From Exiguobacterium sp. Leaf196 (GTDB lineage: Bacteria > Bacillota > Bacilli > Exiguobacteriales > Exiguobacteriaceae), in contig NZ_LMPV01000009.1 in NCBI RefSeq assembly GCF_001423965.1, positions 1 to 64,000 on the forward strand: a DNA stretch of 64,000 nucleotides. Direction: 5' to 3'. The translations under genes and the position numbers were made by a program. Below are positions 26,497 to 33,860 of the stretch, in pieces (within the stretch, counting starts at the first letter, position 1; each line of letters starts with the position of its first letter). The notes below the pieces were generated by a model that saw only the letters and a list, made by a program, of their open reading frames with translations, had not been told where the DNA came from and did not search any database.

Positions 26497-27090
26497 ATGG
26501 CACGCAGAAGTCGGAGTCGATCAAAACTCCCATTAATCATCGGAGTCGTTGTCGTCGTCGTGATTGCGTTTTTAGCAATCGGCCAATACAACAGCCTCGT
26601 CAATGTAGAAGAAGATGTATCGAATAAATGGTCGCAAGTCGATAACCAGATCAAGCGTCGTGCGGATTTAATTCCGAACCTCGTCGAAACGGTCAAAGGT
26701 GTCGCGGGTCAAGAAGAAAAAGTATACGGCAAAGTCGCTGAAGCTCAAGCTGGTCTTGCGCGCGCCGCGTCAACCGAACAACGGATTGAAGCCGATCAAC
26801 AAGTCACGTCTTCGCTTCGTGGATTGATTGCTTTGCAAACCACTTATCCGGAACTAAAATCAAGCGAACGATTCCAATCATTGATGGATACGCTGGAAGG
26901 AACAGAAAATCGTCTCGGGATCGCCCGCAAGGATTACAACGATGCCGTGACGCTTTATAACAAAAAACGTCGGAGCTTCCCAACAGCACTCTATGCCTCT
27001 GCATTCGGATTTGAGAAAAAGACGTATTACGAAATTTCAGACAGCGACCGAGAAAATCCGACTGTCGACTTTAACAGTGATTCGAAATGA
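26497..27090 (+). CDS. LemA family protein
   Basis: 197 residues. One N-terminal membrane helix (residues ~10-28, LPLIIGVVVVVVIAFLAIG) precedes a cytosolic or extracytoplasmic helical bundle. The family motif is YNSLVNVEEDVSNKWSQVDNQIKRRADLIPNLV, read here in part; then a second block with YNDAVTLYNKKRRSFP. AAAGGAGTGAACGCCAT precedes ATG 26497. It overlaps the next gene, a TPM-domain protein, by ATGA; this LemA-TPM pairing is widespread. Function in the family is poorly defined. Confidence 0.92.
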   Translation: MARRSRSRSKLPLIIGVVVVVVIAFLAIGQYNSLVNVEEDVSNKWSQVDNQIKRRADLIPNLVETVKGVAGQEEKVYGKVAEAQAGLARAASTEQRIEADQQVTSSLRGLIALQTTYPELKSSERFQSLMDTLEGTENRLGIARKDYNDAVTLYNKKRRSFPTALYASAFGFEKKTYYEISDSDRENPTVDFNSDSK

Positions 27091-27827
27091 TTCGGCGGTG
27101 GACGCGACTTCTGTTGAGCGCGTTCCTCGTCTTCTTCCTCTTCGTTCCGACGGCTAGTGCCGTTTCAGAACGAACGGGAGCAGCCTTTTTCATTCAAGAT
27201 GATGCTCAGTTGCTCACACCGTCGGAAGAAGCCGAACTCGCGCAACTCGGTCAGGAACTCGAACAGTACACGACGGCGCAAGTCGTGCTGAAGACGGTTC
27301 CCGATCTAAAAGGACAGGACTTAAGTTCTTACGCCAATGAAACATTCCGGCGACAAGGAATCGGTCAAAAAGGAAAAGACAATGGTGTACTCGTCGTCGT
27401 CGCTCCGAACGAAAAGAATCGCCAATTTCGGATCGAGGTCGGTTATAAACTCGAAGGGGTTCTGACCGATATCACGGCCGGTCGTATCCTCGATCAATAC
27501 GCGGTTCCTTATAAAGAGAATGGTGAGTATGGAAAAGCAGCAAGCGAAACATACAAAGCTGTCGTCAGTGTCATTTCAAAAGATCAGTCGCTTGAGTCGC
27601 AAGACCCTCCGAAATCTCAAAACGATGGTGGGCTTCCGCTGTGGACGAAGATTCTGATCGGTGCCGGATTACTGATCTTATTGTTCCTCGACATGAAGTT
27701 CACCGGCGGTATGTTCTTCTTTGCGATTTTGAACATTTTTTCCGCGATCATGCGCGGTGGCGGTGGTGGAAACGGCGGTAGTCGTGGTGGTGGCGGAAGT
27801 TCCGGCGGCGGTGGTGCCGAACGTTAG
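27087..27827 (+). CDS. TPM-domain (YgcG family) secreted/membrane protein
   Basis: 246 residues. Signal peptide of ~25 residues (LLLSAFLVFFLFVPTASA), then a TPM_phosphatase-like domain from about residue 35 to 165 with DDAQLLTPSEEAEL, KGKDNGVLVVVAP and GYKLEGVLTD. A transmembrane segment near residue 190 is followed by a Gly/Ser-rich tail (GGGGGNGG, GGGGSSGGGG) ending in AER. The glycine-rich tail is typical of YgcG proteins. Coupled to lemA by a 4-bp overlap. Confidence 0.88.
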   Translation: MIRRWTRLLLSAFLVFFLFVPTASAVSERTGAAFFIQDDAQLLTPSEEAELAQLGQELEQYTTAQVVLKTVPDLKGQDLSSYANETFRRQGIGQKGKDNGVLVVVAPNEKNRQFRIEVGYKLEGVLTDITAGRILDQYAVPYKENGEYGKAASETYKAVVSVISKDQSLESQDPPKSQNDGGLPLWTKILIGAGLLILLFLDMKFTGGMFFFAILNIFSAIMRGGGGGNGGSRGGGGSSGGGGAER

Positions 27828-27844
27828 AAAAGGAGTCGGTTTTC

Positions 27845-28108
27845 ATGAGGATTATCTTAGGGTATTACATCCTCCTGACACTCATCGGATTTGGCTCGAT
27901 GTGGCAGGATAAACGTCGAGCACGACAACATGCTTACCGGACACCGGAAGCGACACTATTGACGATTGCTTTTCTCGGTGGTGCGCTTGGTTCTTGGATC
28001 GGTATGTATACAGTCCGGCACAAGACACGGAAAGCGAAATTTCAATGGTTGGTGCCACTTGCAGCTGTGTTGCATCTCGCTTTCTGGATATTTTACACTT
28101 CACAATGA
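27845..28108 (+). CDS. DUF1294 small membrane protein
   Basis: 87 residues with two to three hydrophobic segments. LTLIGFGSMWQDKRRAR and ATLLTIAFLGGALGSWIGMYTVRHKTRKAKF are the DUF1294 (YsdA-like) signatures. GAAAAGGAGTCGGTTTTC precedes ATG 27845, 17 bp after the TPM gene, so it is probably cotranscribed. Function unknown. Confidence 0.85.
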   Translation: MRIILGYYILLTLIGFGSMWQDKRRARQHAYRTPEATLLTIAFLGGALGSWIGMYTVRHKTRKAKFQWLVPLAAVLHLAFWIFYTSQ

Positions 28109-28124
28109 AATCATGTGACCGATA

Positions 28125-28165
28125 GAGAAGAGAACGTACGGAAATGCATCCGTCGTTCCCTTCTC
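28125..28165 (+). terminator. terminator of the lemA operon
   Basis: GAGAAG...AACG-t-ACGGA pairs with TCCGTCGTT...CTTCTC, followed by TTTTTTAT. Confidence 0.8.
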
Positions 28166-28283
28166 TTTTTTATATGAGGTCAATGATTATGAAAATAGGT
28201 TTAATTTCTTTTTCTCTCAGGGTAAAGAGTTTAACCAATTTAATAAATACATCTTTTGATGTATCGAGAGGTGGACATCTTTT

Positions 28284-29246
28284 ATGTGGCATCCTTGCGC
28301 CGAATGTACGACATCAATCCGTTTCGTCGAAGCTGGAGCACTCCATATCCAATCACCAACACCAGAAATCTATTCCTATCAATCGTTCGAACAACTCGAA
28401 CAGTTACTAACATCGCTCTTGCGTGTAGCGGATTATTCGGTATCCTGTCGCGCCACACAATCGCGTTATGTGACAGCACCCATTCTAGCTTCAGCACTTC
28501 TAGAACAACTAAAGCATCGGTCAGCAATTGATTTTATCCAACACGGTGTCATGACGAGCCATTTGCAACCGATTTATGATATTCAACAAAATGTACTCGT
28601 TGCGAATGAAGCATTACTGCGAGCAGCAGATGACAACACTCCTATCTCACCAGGTGTCCTATTCTCAACAGCATCGAAGATGGGGCTTCATTCTCGGCTT
28701 GATCAACGGGCGCGCGAAGAAGCGATTCGCGCGACACATCATATCGGTGGCACAACAAAAACGTTCATCAACTTTCTCCCTTCGACGATCTATAATCCGG
28801 AGTACTGCCTGCGCCATACGTTTGAAATCGTTGATCGTTATCAAGTTGATCCAAGTCGGCTTGTCTTCGAAGTCGTCGAAACGGAAAAAATTGAAGACGT
28901 CAACCATTTGAAACACGTCTTCGAACAGTATAAAAAGCAAGGCATTCAAGTGGCACTAGACGATGTCGGCGCTGGTTTCTCAACACTTGATATGTTGTCC
29001 TTGCTTCAACCGGATTATATTAAGATCGATCGTTCCTTCATCGATCACTGCGATACGAACTCAGAGAACGAAGCGTTCTTACGAAAAGCCCGTTATCTAA
29101 CGCGAGAAATGGGGATTCAAATCTTAGCTGAAGGCATCGAACGTCAAGAAGAACTCGATTTTTGCCGCGAACTCGGCTTTGATCTTGGTCAAGGATACCT
29201 ACTCGGTCGTCCCACTCCTTACGCTCATTTGGCGAAAGCACAATAA
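28284..29246 (+). CDS. EAL-domain protein, probable cyclic-di-GMP phosphodiesterase
   Basis: 320 residues. The N-terminal ~80 residues begin MWHPCAECTT, a CxxC-type pair (Cys5, Cys8), and match no domain I recognise. The EAL domain follows: NEALLRA (residues ~108-114), FINFLPSTI, VFEVVETE, DDVGAGFSTLD, IKIDRSFI, AEGIERQEE and QGYLLGRP. The metal and catalytic positions (E of EAL, N, E, DD, K, E) all look intact, so hydrolysis of c-di-GMP is likely. A hairpin TACATC-TTTT-GATGTA (28248-28263) lies just before the AGAGGTGG ribosome binding site and could affect translation. No GGDEF domain. Confidence 0.87.
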   Translation: MWHPCAECTTSIRFVEAGALHIQSPTPEIYSYQSFEQLEQLLTSLLRVADYSVSCRATQSRYVTAPILASALLEQLKHRSAIDFIQHGVMTSHLQPIYDIQQNVLVANEALLRAADDNTPISPGVLFSTASKMGLHSRLDQRAREEAIRATHHIGGTTKTFINFLPSTIYNPEYCLRHTFEIVDRYQVDPSRLVFEVVETEKIEDVNHLKHVFEQYKKQGIQVALDDVGAGFSTLDMLSLLQPDYIKIDRSFIDHCDTNSENEAFLRKARYLTREMGIQILAEGIERQEELDFCRELGFDLGQGYLLGRPTPYAHLAKAQ

Positions 29247-29293
29247 AAATACGCACATGGACCGTCTGATTCGGAACATGTGCGTATTTTTAG
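29246..29293. terminator. bidirectional terminator between the EAL gene and the dehydrogenase
   Basis: AAAAATACGCACATG / CATGTGCGTATTTTT gives T runs on both strands between two convergent genes. Confidence 0.9.
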
Positions 29294-29294
29294 G

Positions 29295-30320
29295 TTAAGA
29301 AGTCGAAACGGACACTGTCTCGTTCTGTGTGATGGCATCGACTAGTTGTTCTGCTGATACGATTGGACGCAACAGACGGCACAGCTCCTCTTTCGATGTT
29401 TGAAAAGCAAGTGCTTCGACAATGTTGAGCGAAACTCCGAAATCAGTGAGTGTCGTTGGCTGCTCTTGTGCAAGAAGGTAGTCACGCAACTCTATATAAT
29501 CATCATCATGTCCGAGCAGCTTCTCTTGGACGAGTAACCCGTAACCGACCTTACTCCCATGTAAGAACTCATGAGTTTCTGGATAAGGAGATAATGCGTT
29601 ATGTACCGCGTGTCCGATTGCACCGCGTGTCGCCGCATCACCAAAACCTCCAATGCTTCCGGCTAATGGAATGACGGTCTCGACGAGGTATTGGATTTCA
29701 GCTGGATATTCACGAAAACGTTTTTCTGTCACATTCGTCGACAAAATGAGGTCCTTGCATCGCTCAGCTGTCCGGAGTGCCGTCTCGATGACGGGATCGC
29801 TTGCTGTAGACCCACTCAAGGCACGTGCTTCATACCATTTTGCTAGCGTATCGACGAGTCCGGCGACAAAATAATCATACGGACTCGTTGCGATGATACG
29901 ATGATCGAGTAAAAGAGCTTCAATCACGACAGGAAACGTGTCAAATCGAATATACTGTCCCTGTTCGTTATACATGACACTGAGCGGAGTCCACGGGGCA
30001 CAGTTCGAGACAATCGTCGGAATGACGATGACAGGACGTTGTAATTGAAACGCGACCTGTTTTGCCGTATCGATGACACTCCCACCTCCGAGTGCGAGAA
30101 TCACATCATACGGAGCACATACTTGTTTGAAGAATGCCACCTGTTGATCCGTACAATGTCCTTCAAATAAAAAGCGGGGAACATCCGGTAAAGCAAAAGC
30201 AGCTGCTTCGTAGGCTTGACGTCCATGAATCAAGACTGCCGAACGGTTACCTATTATTTCTTCGAGTTGATCGAGTGCGTGTTCCTCATGTATGTATTGT
30301 AAAACAGCTTGTCGAATCAC
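29295..30320 (-). CDS. iron-containing alcohol dehydrogenase family, HcxA/YbdH-like (glycerol dehydrogenase fold)
   Basis: 341 residues, NAD(P)-dependent. Cofactor-binding motif LALGGGSVIDTAK near residue 96; metal ligands in AGLVDTLAKWYEA (Asp), GAIGHAVHN (His) and HEFLHGSKVGYG (His). The stretch SNCAPWTPLSVMYNEQGQ and FLHGSKVGYGLLVQ, as I recall it, recall E. coli YbdH/HcxA, a 2-oxobutanoate/2-oxoglutarate reductase, more than GldA. Substrate is therefore uncertain. A lone gene, convergent with the EAL gene. Confidence 0.8.
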   Translation of the reverse strand: MIRQAVLQYIHEEHALDQLEEIIGNRSAVLIHGRQAYEAAAFALPDVPRFLFEGHCTDQQVAFFKQVCAPYDVILALGGGSVIDTAKQVAFQLQRPVIVIPTIVSNCAPWTPLSVMYNEQGQYIRFDTFPVVIEALLLDHRIIATSPYDYFVAGLVDTLAKWYEARALSGSTASDPVIETALRTAERCKDLILSTNVTEKRFREYPAEIQYLVETVIPLAGSIGGFGDAATRGAIGHAVHNALSPYPETHEFLHGSKVGYGLLVQEKLLGHDDDYIELRDYLLAQEQPTTLTDFGVSLNIVEALAFQTSKEELCRLLRPIVSAEQLVDAITQNETVSVSTS

Positions 30321-30452
30321 AGAATCGCCTCCTAATATTTGTTATCGCTCAGTATACGCAAAAGAACGCGCTTCGGCAATCATTCGATTTTTATAGGAGG
30401 AGCGCGTACACTAGACAAGAAAAGAATTTACTATAAAGGAGTCGATGAATCG

Positions 30453-31268
30453 ATGCAACAGATCACGTTAAATAACGGTATCAGCATGCCCCAACTCGGA
30501 TATGGTGTTTTTAAAGTACCGGAAGAAGAAGTATATGAAGCGGTCAGCGAAGCGCTTCGCGCCGGGTATCGCTCAATCGATACGGCGATGATTTATGAGA
30601 ACGAAGAAGGCGTCGGTCGTGCTCTGCGTGACTCGGGTATTCCCCGGGAAGAGATCTTTCTGACGACGAAAGTCTGGAATTCCGATCATGGCTATGAAGA
30701 GACACTTGCCGCTTTTGAGACGAGTCTGCAAAAGCTCGGCGTTGATTATGTTGATTTGTATCTGATTCATTGGCCAATGCCTAAAGAAGATCGCTATGTC
30801 GAGACATGGCGAGCGCTCGAGCATCTCTATGCAGAAGGGAAGACGCGTGCCATCGGTGTCTCGAACTTCCATATTCCTCACTTGGAACGAATTTTAGCCG
30901 AAGGATCGGTTGTTCCTGCCGTCAATCAGATTGAACTCCATCCGTTTCTTAGCCAAGAAGCGATTCGAGACTTTTGCCGCAAGCAAGGTATCGTCGTCGA
31001 AGCATGGAGTCCGTTGATGAAAGGACGCGATGCGTTGACGCATCCGGTCATCGTCGATATCGCCGACCGTCATCAGAAAACACCTGCTCAAGTCGTTCTC
31101 CGTTGGCACTTGCAACATGACATCGTCGCGATTCCGAAATCCGTCACACCAAGCCGGATTCGCGAAAATCTCGATGTCTTCGACTTCAGCTTGTCAGACA
31201 CTGATATGCAAGCGATTGATCAATTGAACGCTAATGTGCGTACAGGATCAAATCCGGATGATAAATAA
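30453..31268 (+). CDS. aldo/keto reductase
   Basis: NADPH-dependent reductase of 271 residues with a TIM barrel. Catalytic tetrad: Asp and Tyr in SIDTAMIYENEEGVG, Lys in LTTKVWN, His in YLIHWPMP. C-terminal cofactor residues lie in IPKSVTPSRIRENL. Close in layout to the Bacillus YvgN/YtbE methylglyoxal reductases. AAAGGAG lies 11 nt before ATG 30453; the longer frame to 30339 starts at a TTG without support. Followed by its own hairpin terminator. Confidence 0.92.
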   Translation: MQQITLNNGISMPQLGYGVFKVPEEEVYEAVSEALRAGYRSIDTAMIYENEEGVGRALRDSGIPREEIFLTTKVWNSDHGYEETLAAFETSLQKLGVDYVDLYLIHWPMPKEDRYVETWRALEHLYAEGKTRAIGVSNFHIPHLERILAEGSVVPAVNQIELHPFLSQEAIRDFCRKQGIVVEAWSPLMKGRDALTHPVIVDIADRHQKTPAQVVLRWHLQHDIVAIPKSVTPSRIRENLDVFDFSLSDTDMQAIDQLNANVRTGSNPDDK

Positions 31269-31290
31269 AACGAGACGATTCTCGTTTTAT
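31267..31290 (+). terminator. terminator of the aldo/keto reductase
   Basis: AAACGAGA-CGAT-TCTCGTTTTAT, a short hairpin overlapping the stop codon. The T run is brief, so efficiency is uncertain. Confidence 0.6.
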
Positions 31291-31301
31291 CTCCATACAA
31301 A

Positions 31302-31343
31302 AAGAAGGTACTTTTCAGATTTTATCCGAAAGGTACCTTCTTC
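31302..31343 (-). terminator. terminator of the YflT-domain gene
   Basis: Minus-strand GAAGGTACCTTTC pairs with GAAAAGTACCTTC and is followed by TTTTTG. Confidence 0.8.
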
Positions 31344-31379
31344 GATTATGACCCTGACGTGTGATTCCATTCTATTATT

Positions 31380-32123
31380 TTAGCGGTCTAAATTATTTCC
31401 ATGGTCTTGCTTGGCAATGTCATTCGATTGATGTTTGGATTGACGATGTTCTTCACCGTCTTGCGTTGCATCCTGTTCTTTTTCCTCGTATTCTGTTTCT
31501 GGACGCCGGAAATCATCATCCCGACGCATCGCAATATTCGGTTCTCGGTTTCCATCGAGCTTTTTCGAATGATCGATTGCTTGCTCGTCTTGCGGCATCT
31601 TATCGGTACCTGCGCGATGCAAATCAATCTCCGCGTGCTCTTCCTTTGAATCCTTATCAACGTCAAGCGAATTACCTGAGCCAAGCTGTGCGTTAGAATT
31701 AGCGTCTGATGACGTATGCGTTTCTTCTCCACTACCATAACGGACTTTTACATCAGGATGTGTGTTGTCTGTATTTAAATGTGGATCGAACTGGATGTCT
31801 TGGACTTCAAGTAACAGAACAAAGCCCCCACCTTCGACTTCCGTTTTTCGTTGTTCGATTTCATTATCTGATAGATCAAGTGACTCGAACAGATCATCGA
31901 CTTCTTGATCACGACCTTTGTTCCCACGAATCCGGTCCATCCAAGACGGTTTTGTTGTCGCGATTTCTGCGTCCATCTGGCTACGGACGAGTGCGATATT
32001 CGACTTCTCCTTGACGATCACGTAAAAGTCTTCTTCCCGATGTCCTTGAATGTGTAGTTCGTCCATTTTTGAGATCAATTCGTCTTCTGAATAGAACGTT
32101 CCGATATATTGTTTCGTTTTCAT
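31380..32123 (-). CDS. YflT-domain general stress protein with long hydrophilic tail
   Basis: 248 residues. Residues ~1-115 form a general-stress-protein-17M-like domain (YIGTFYSEDELISKMDELHIQGHREEDFYVIV), similar in plan to the first domain of the gene at 3021-4010. The rest is a low-complexity Asp/Glu/Asn/Gln/His-rich tail, probably disordered, in place of DUF2382. ATG 32123 is chosen because AAGGGGAGAA precedes it; 32156 lacks a site. No clear sigma-B promoter was seen upstream. Function unknown. Confidence 0.78.
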   Translation of the reverse strand: MKTKQYIGTFYSEDELISKMDELHIQGHREEDFYVIVKEKSNIALVRSQMDAEIATTKPSWMDRIRGNKGRDQEVDDLFESLDLSDNEIEQRKTEVEGGGFVLLLEVQDIQFDPHLNTDNTHPDVKVRYGSGEETHTSSDANSNAQLGSGNSLDVDKDSKEEHAEIDLHRAGTDKMPQDEQAIDHSKKLDGNREPNIAMRRDDDFRRPETEYEEKEQDATQDGEEHRQSKHQSNDIAKQDHGNNLDR

Positions 32124-32251
32124 GGATGTTCTCCCCTTATTAACACGATTTGTCATGCGTAGCTTCTATAAGGAGTATTTCCTCTTTTGCATTAAAATAT
32201 GCCAAAAAATATGCGTTCCGTTAAAACGTCATCTGTTTGACATGTAAACGG

Positions 32252-32569
32252 TCATTCGCCGACAAGTTTTAAACCGATCGTCGCACTTAAGACAAGACTG
32301 ATACAGACGAGCCGTTTCCAGTCTTTTGATTCGTTATAAAGCACCATGCTGAGAATCGCTCCGCCCGCTGCTCCAATTCCTGTCCAGACCGCGTACGCTG
32401 TTCCCATCGGTAAGCCATTCATTGCAAGCGTCAAGAATAGAAAACTGAGTCCGAACCCTGTTCCCATCAACAGTAGATTCTTCGCATTCTTATTTTGATT
32501 AAATGTATTGATCAAGACGACACCAAACATCTCAAAGATTCCGGCAATGACTAAATACACCCAACTCAT
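32252..32569 (-). CDS. SMR-family guanidinium exporter subunit (YkkD-like)
   Basis: 105 residues, four membrane helices. Small multidrug resistance fold with [17 protein letters not shown] (conserved membrane Glu 13) and [16 protein letters not shown] in helix 3. It lies 4 bp overlapping a second SMR gene, as in heterodimeric Gdx/YkkCD pairs. A guanidine-I riboswitch precedes the pair, so the physiological substrate is very likely guanidinium. Confidence 0.9.
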   Translation of the reverse strand: MSWVYLVIAGIFEMFGVVLINTFNQNKNAKNLLLMGTGFGLSFLFLTLAMNGLPMGTAYAVWTGIGAAGGAILSMVLYNESKDWKRLVCISLVLSATIGLKLVGE

Positions 32570-32895
32570 GCTGATTTCTCCTCTCCACTGACTAATTTTA
32601 GACCGATGACGCCAACGAGTAAGACAGCGATCAATGCTAATTTCATCACGGAAGCCGCTTGATCGAACAACACGATGTCCGTCAAGACCGTCCCTGCCGT
32701 CCCGAGACCAACGAAGACAGCATAGACCGTTCCGACCGGTAAATGGTTACTTGCTTTAATCAATACGGTGAAGCTAACGATGATACAGATGACTGTCGCT
32801 CCCCATTCGAATGGTGTTGCCGCATGTTTTAACCCGATGACCCAACCGACTTCAAAACACGCTGCGATAATGATCCCGATCCAATACTTTGCCAT
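32566..32895 (-). CDS. SMR-family guanidinium exporter subunit (YkkC/Gdx-like)
   Basis: 109 residues, four helices. [11 protein letters not shown] in helix 1 (conserved Glu) is the signature of the Gdx/SugE branch rather than Emr[17 protein letters not shown] lies in helix 3. TAGGAGGCAATTACT precedes the ATG at 32895. First gene after the guanidine-I riboswitch. Confidence 0.92.
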   Translation of the reverse strand: MAKYWIGIIIAACFEVGWVIGLKHAATPFEWGATVICIIVSFTVLIKASNHLPVGTVYAVFVGLGTAGTVLTDIVLFDQAASVMKLALIAVLLVGVIGLKLVSGEEKSA

Positions 32896-32928
32896 AGTAA
32901 TTGCCTCCTAATAGATGATTTCAAATGA

Positions 32929-32974
32929 AAAAGCCCGGGAGCAAGCGAGACGATTCGCTTTACTCCCGGGCTTT
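32929..32974 (-). terminator. guanidine-riboswitch-controlled terminator
   Basis: Minus-strand GCCCGGGAG-t-AAAGCGA pairs with TCTCGCTTGCTCCCGGGC and is followed by TTTTT. The 5' arm is the conserved 3' segment of the aptamer, so ligand binding should prevent the hairpin. Confidence 0.9.
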
Positions 32975-33060
32975 TATCCCTCCGTTGCATGGACAAACGT
33001 CCATGTTCCTCCCTCGGTCCAGCCGTACGGAACCCTAGAGGATACTGCCTATTTCATTCG
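32961..33060 (-). promoter_or_regulatory. guanidine-I (ykkC) riboswitch
   Basis: Minus strand shows the conserved order CTAGGGTTCCG, GGCTGGACCGAGGG, ACGGAGGGATAAAAGC, CCCGGGAG, the ykkC signature. It sits before an SMR pair of the Gdx type, the best-known gene context of this class. An ON switch by antitermination is expected. Confidence 0.94.
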
Positions 33061-33164
33061 ATACGTCCACCCTAGCACGCCCTTTTTCCCGTGTCAAACA
33101 GGAATTCGTCTTCGATTTGTCTAATAGAATTAAAGTGACTTCATCTGAAAGAGGAGGATGCTGC

Positions 33165-33719
33165 ATGCGTTATAAAATCAATGACCAACTTCGGATTCGT
33201 CGTTTTACACCGGAAGATGTAGAAGCGGTCCACGCCTATGCGTCACAACCCATCGTCAGCCAATTTCAGTCGTGGGGACCGAATTCCGAGACCGATACGA
33301 AACAATTCCTGCACGATGCACTAGAAAGTGAACTCGAGACACCAAGACGTCGTTATGTCTTTGCCGTGACGTTTCCAAGTGACGTCGTCATCGGTGCCGG
33401 TGAACTCGTCATTACAGACGTGGAACATAAAATCGCCGAAATCGGATATGTCCTCTCACCCGATGAATGGGGAAATGGGTACGCGACGTCAATTGCCTCT
33501 TTCCTTCTTCAATTCGGTTTTGAAAAACTAGAATTACACCGAATCACAGCGACATGTGATCCACGGAACGTCGCTTCTGAACGTGTCTTACAAAAAGTCG
33601 GTATGACAAAGGAAGGACAGCTTCGCGAGACGGTCTATTTAGAAGACCACTGGCGCGACTCTTTAATTTACGGCATGCTCGACTGGGAATGGCAAGTCGA
33701 TCATGAAGACGATGACTAA
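33165..33719 (+). CDS. GNAT acetyltransferase of the RimJ/RimL type
   Basis: 184 residues. LRIRRFTPEDVEAVHAYAS opens the fold; EIGYVLSPDEWGNGYATSIAS holds the acetyl-CoA loop and LHRITATCDPRNVASERVLQKVGMTKEG the C-terminal half. This is the Acetyltransf_3 layout of ribosomal-protein and small-molecule acetyltransferases. Substrate unknown. ATG 33165 follows GAGGAGGATGCTGC. Confidence 0.88.
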   Translation: MRYKINDQLRIRRFTPEDVEAVHAYASQPIVSQFQSWGPNSETDTKQFLHDALESELETPRRRYVFAVTFPSDVVIGAGELVITDVEHKIAEIGYVLSPDEWGNGYATSIASFLLQFGFEKLELHRITATCDPRNVASERVLQKVGMTKEGQLRETVYLEDHWRDSLIYGMLDWEWQVDHEDDD

Positions 33720-33730
33720 AATATGACTTC

Positions 33731-33760
33731 AAACGGTGTGCTTCGGCATACCGTTTTTTT
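33731..33760 (+). terminator. terminator of the RimJ-like acetyltransferase
   Basis: AACGGTGTGC-TTCG-GCATACCGTT followed by TTTTTT. Confidence 0.93.
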
Positions 33761-33860
33761 ATGCCCAATCTCCTATTTTTTTGATTTTCATCAATTTTTA
33801 AACAAGCGCATGCTACACTATTCCTAATGACAAATTTTAAGAATTGGAGTGAACCTCTTG

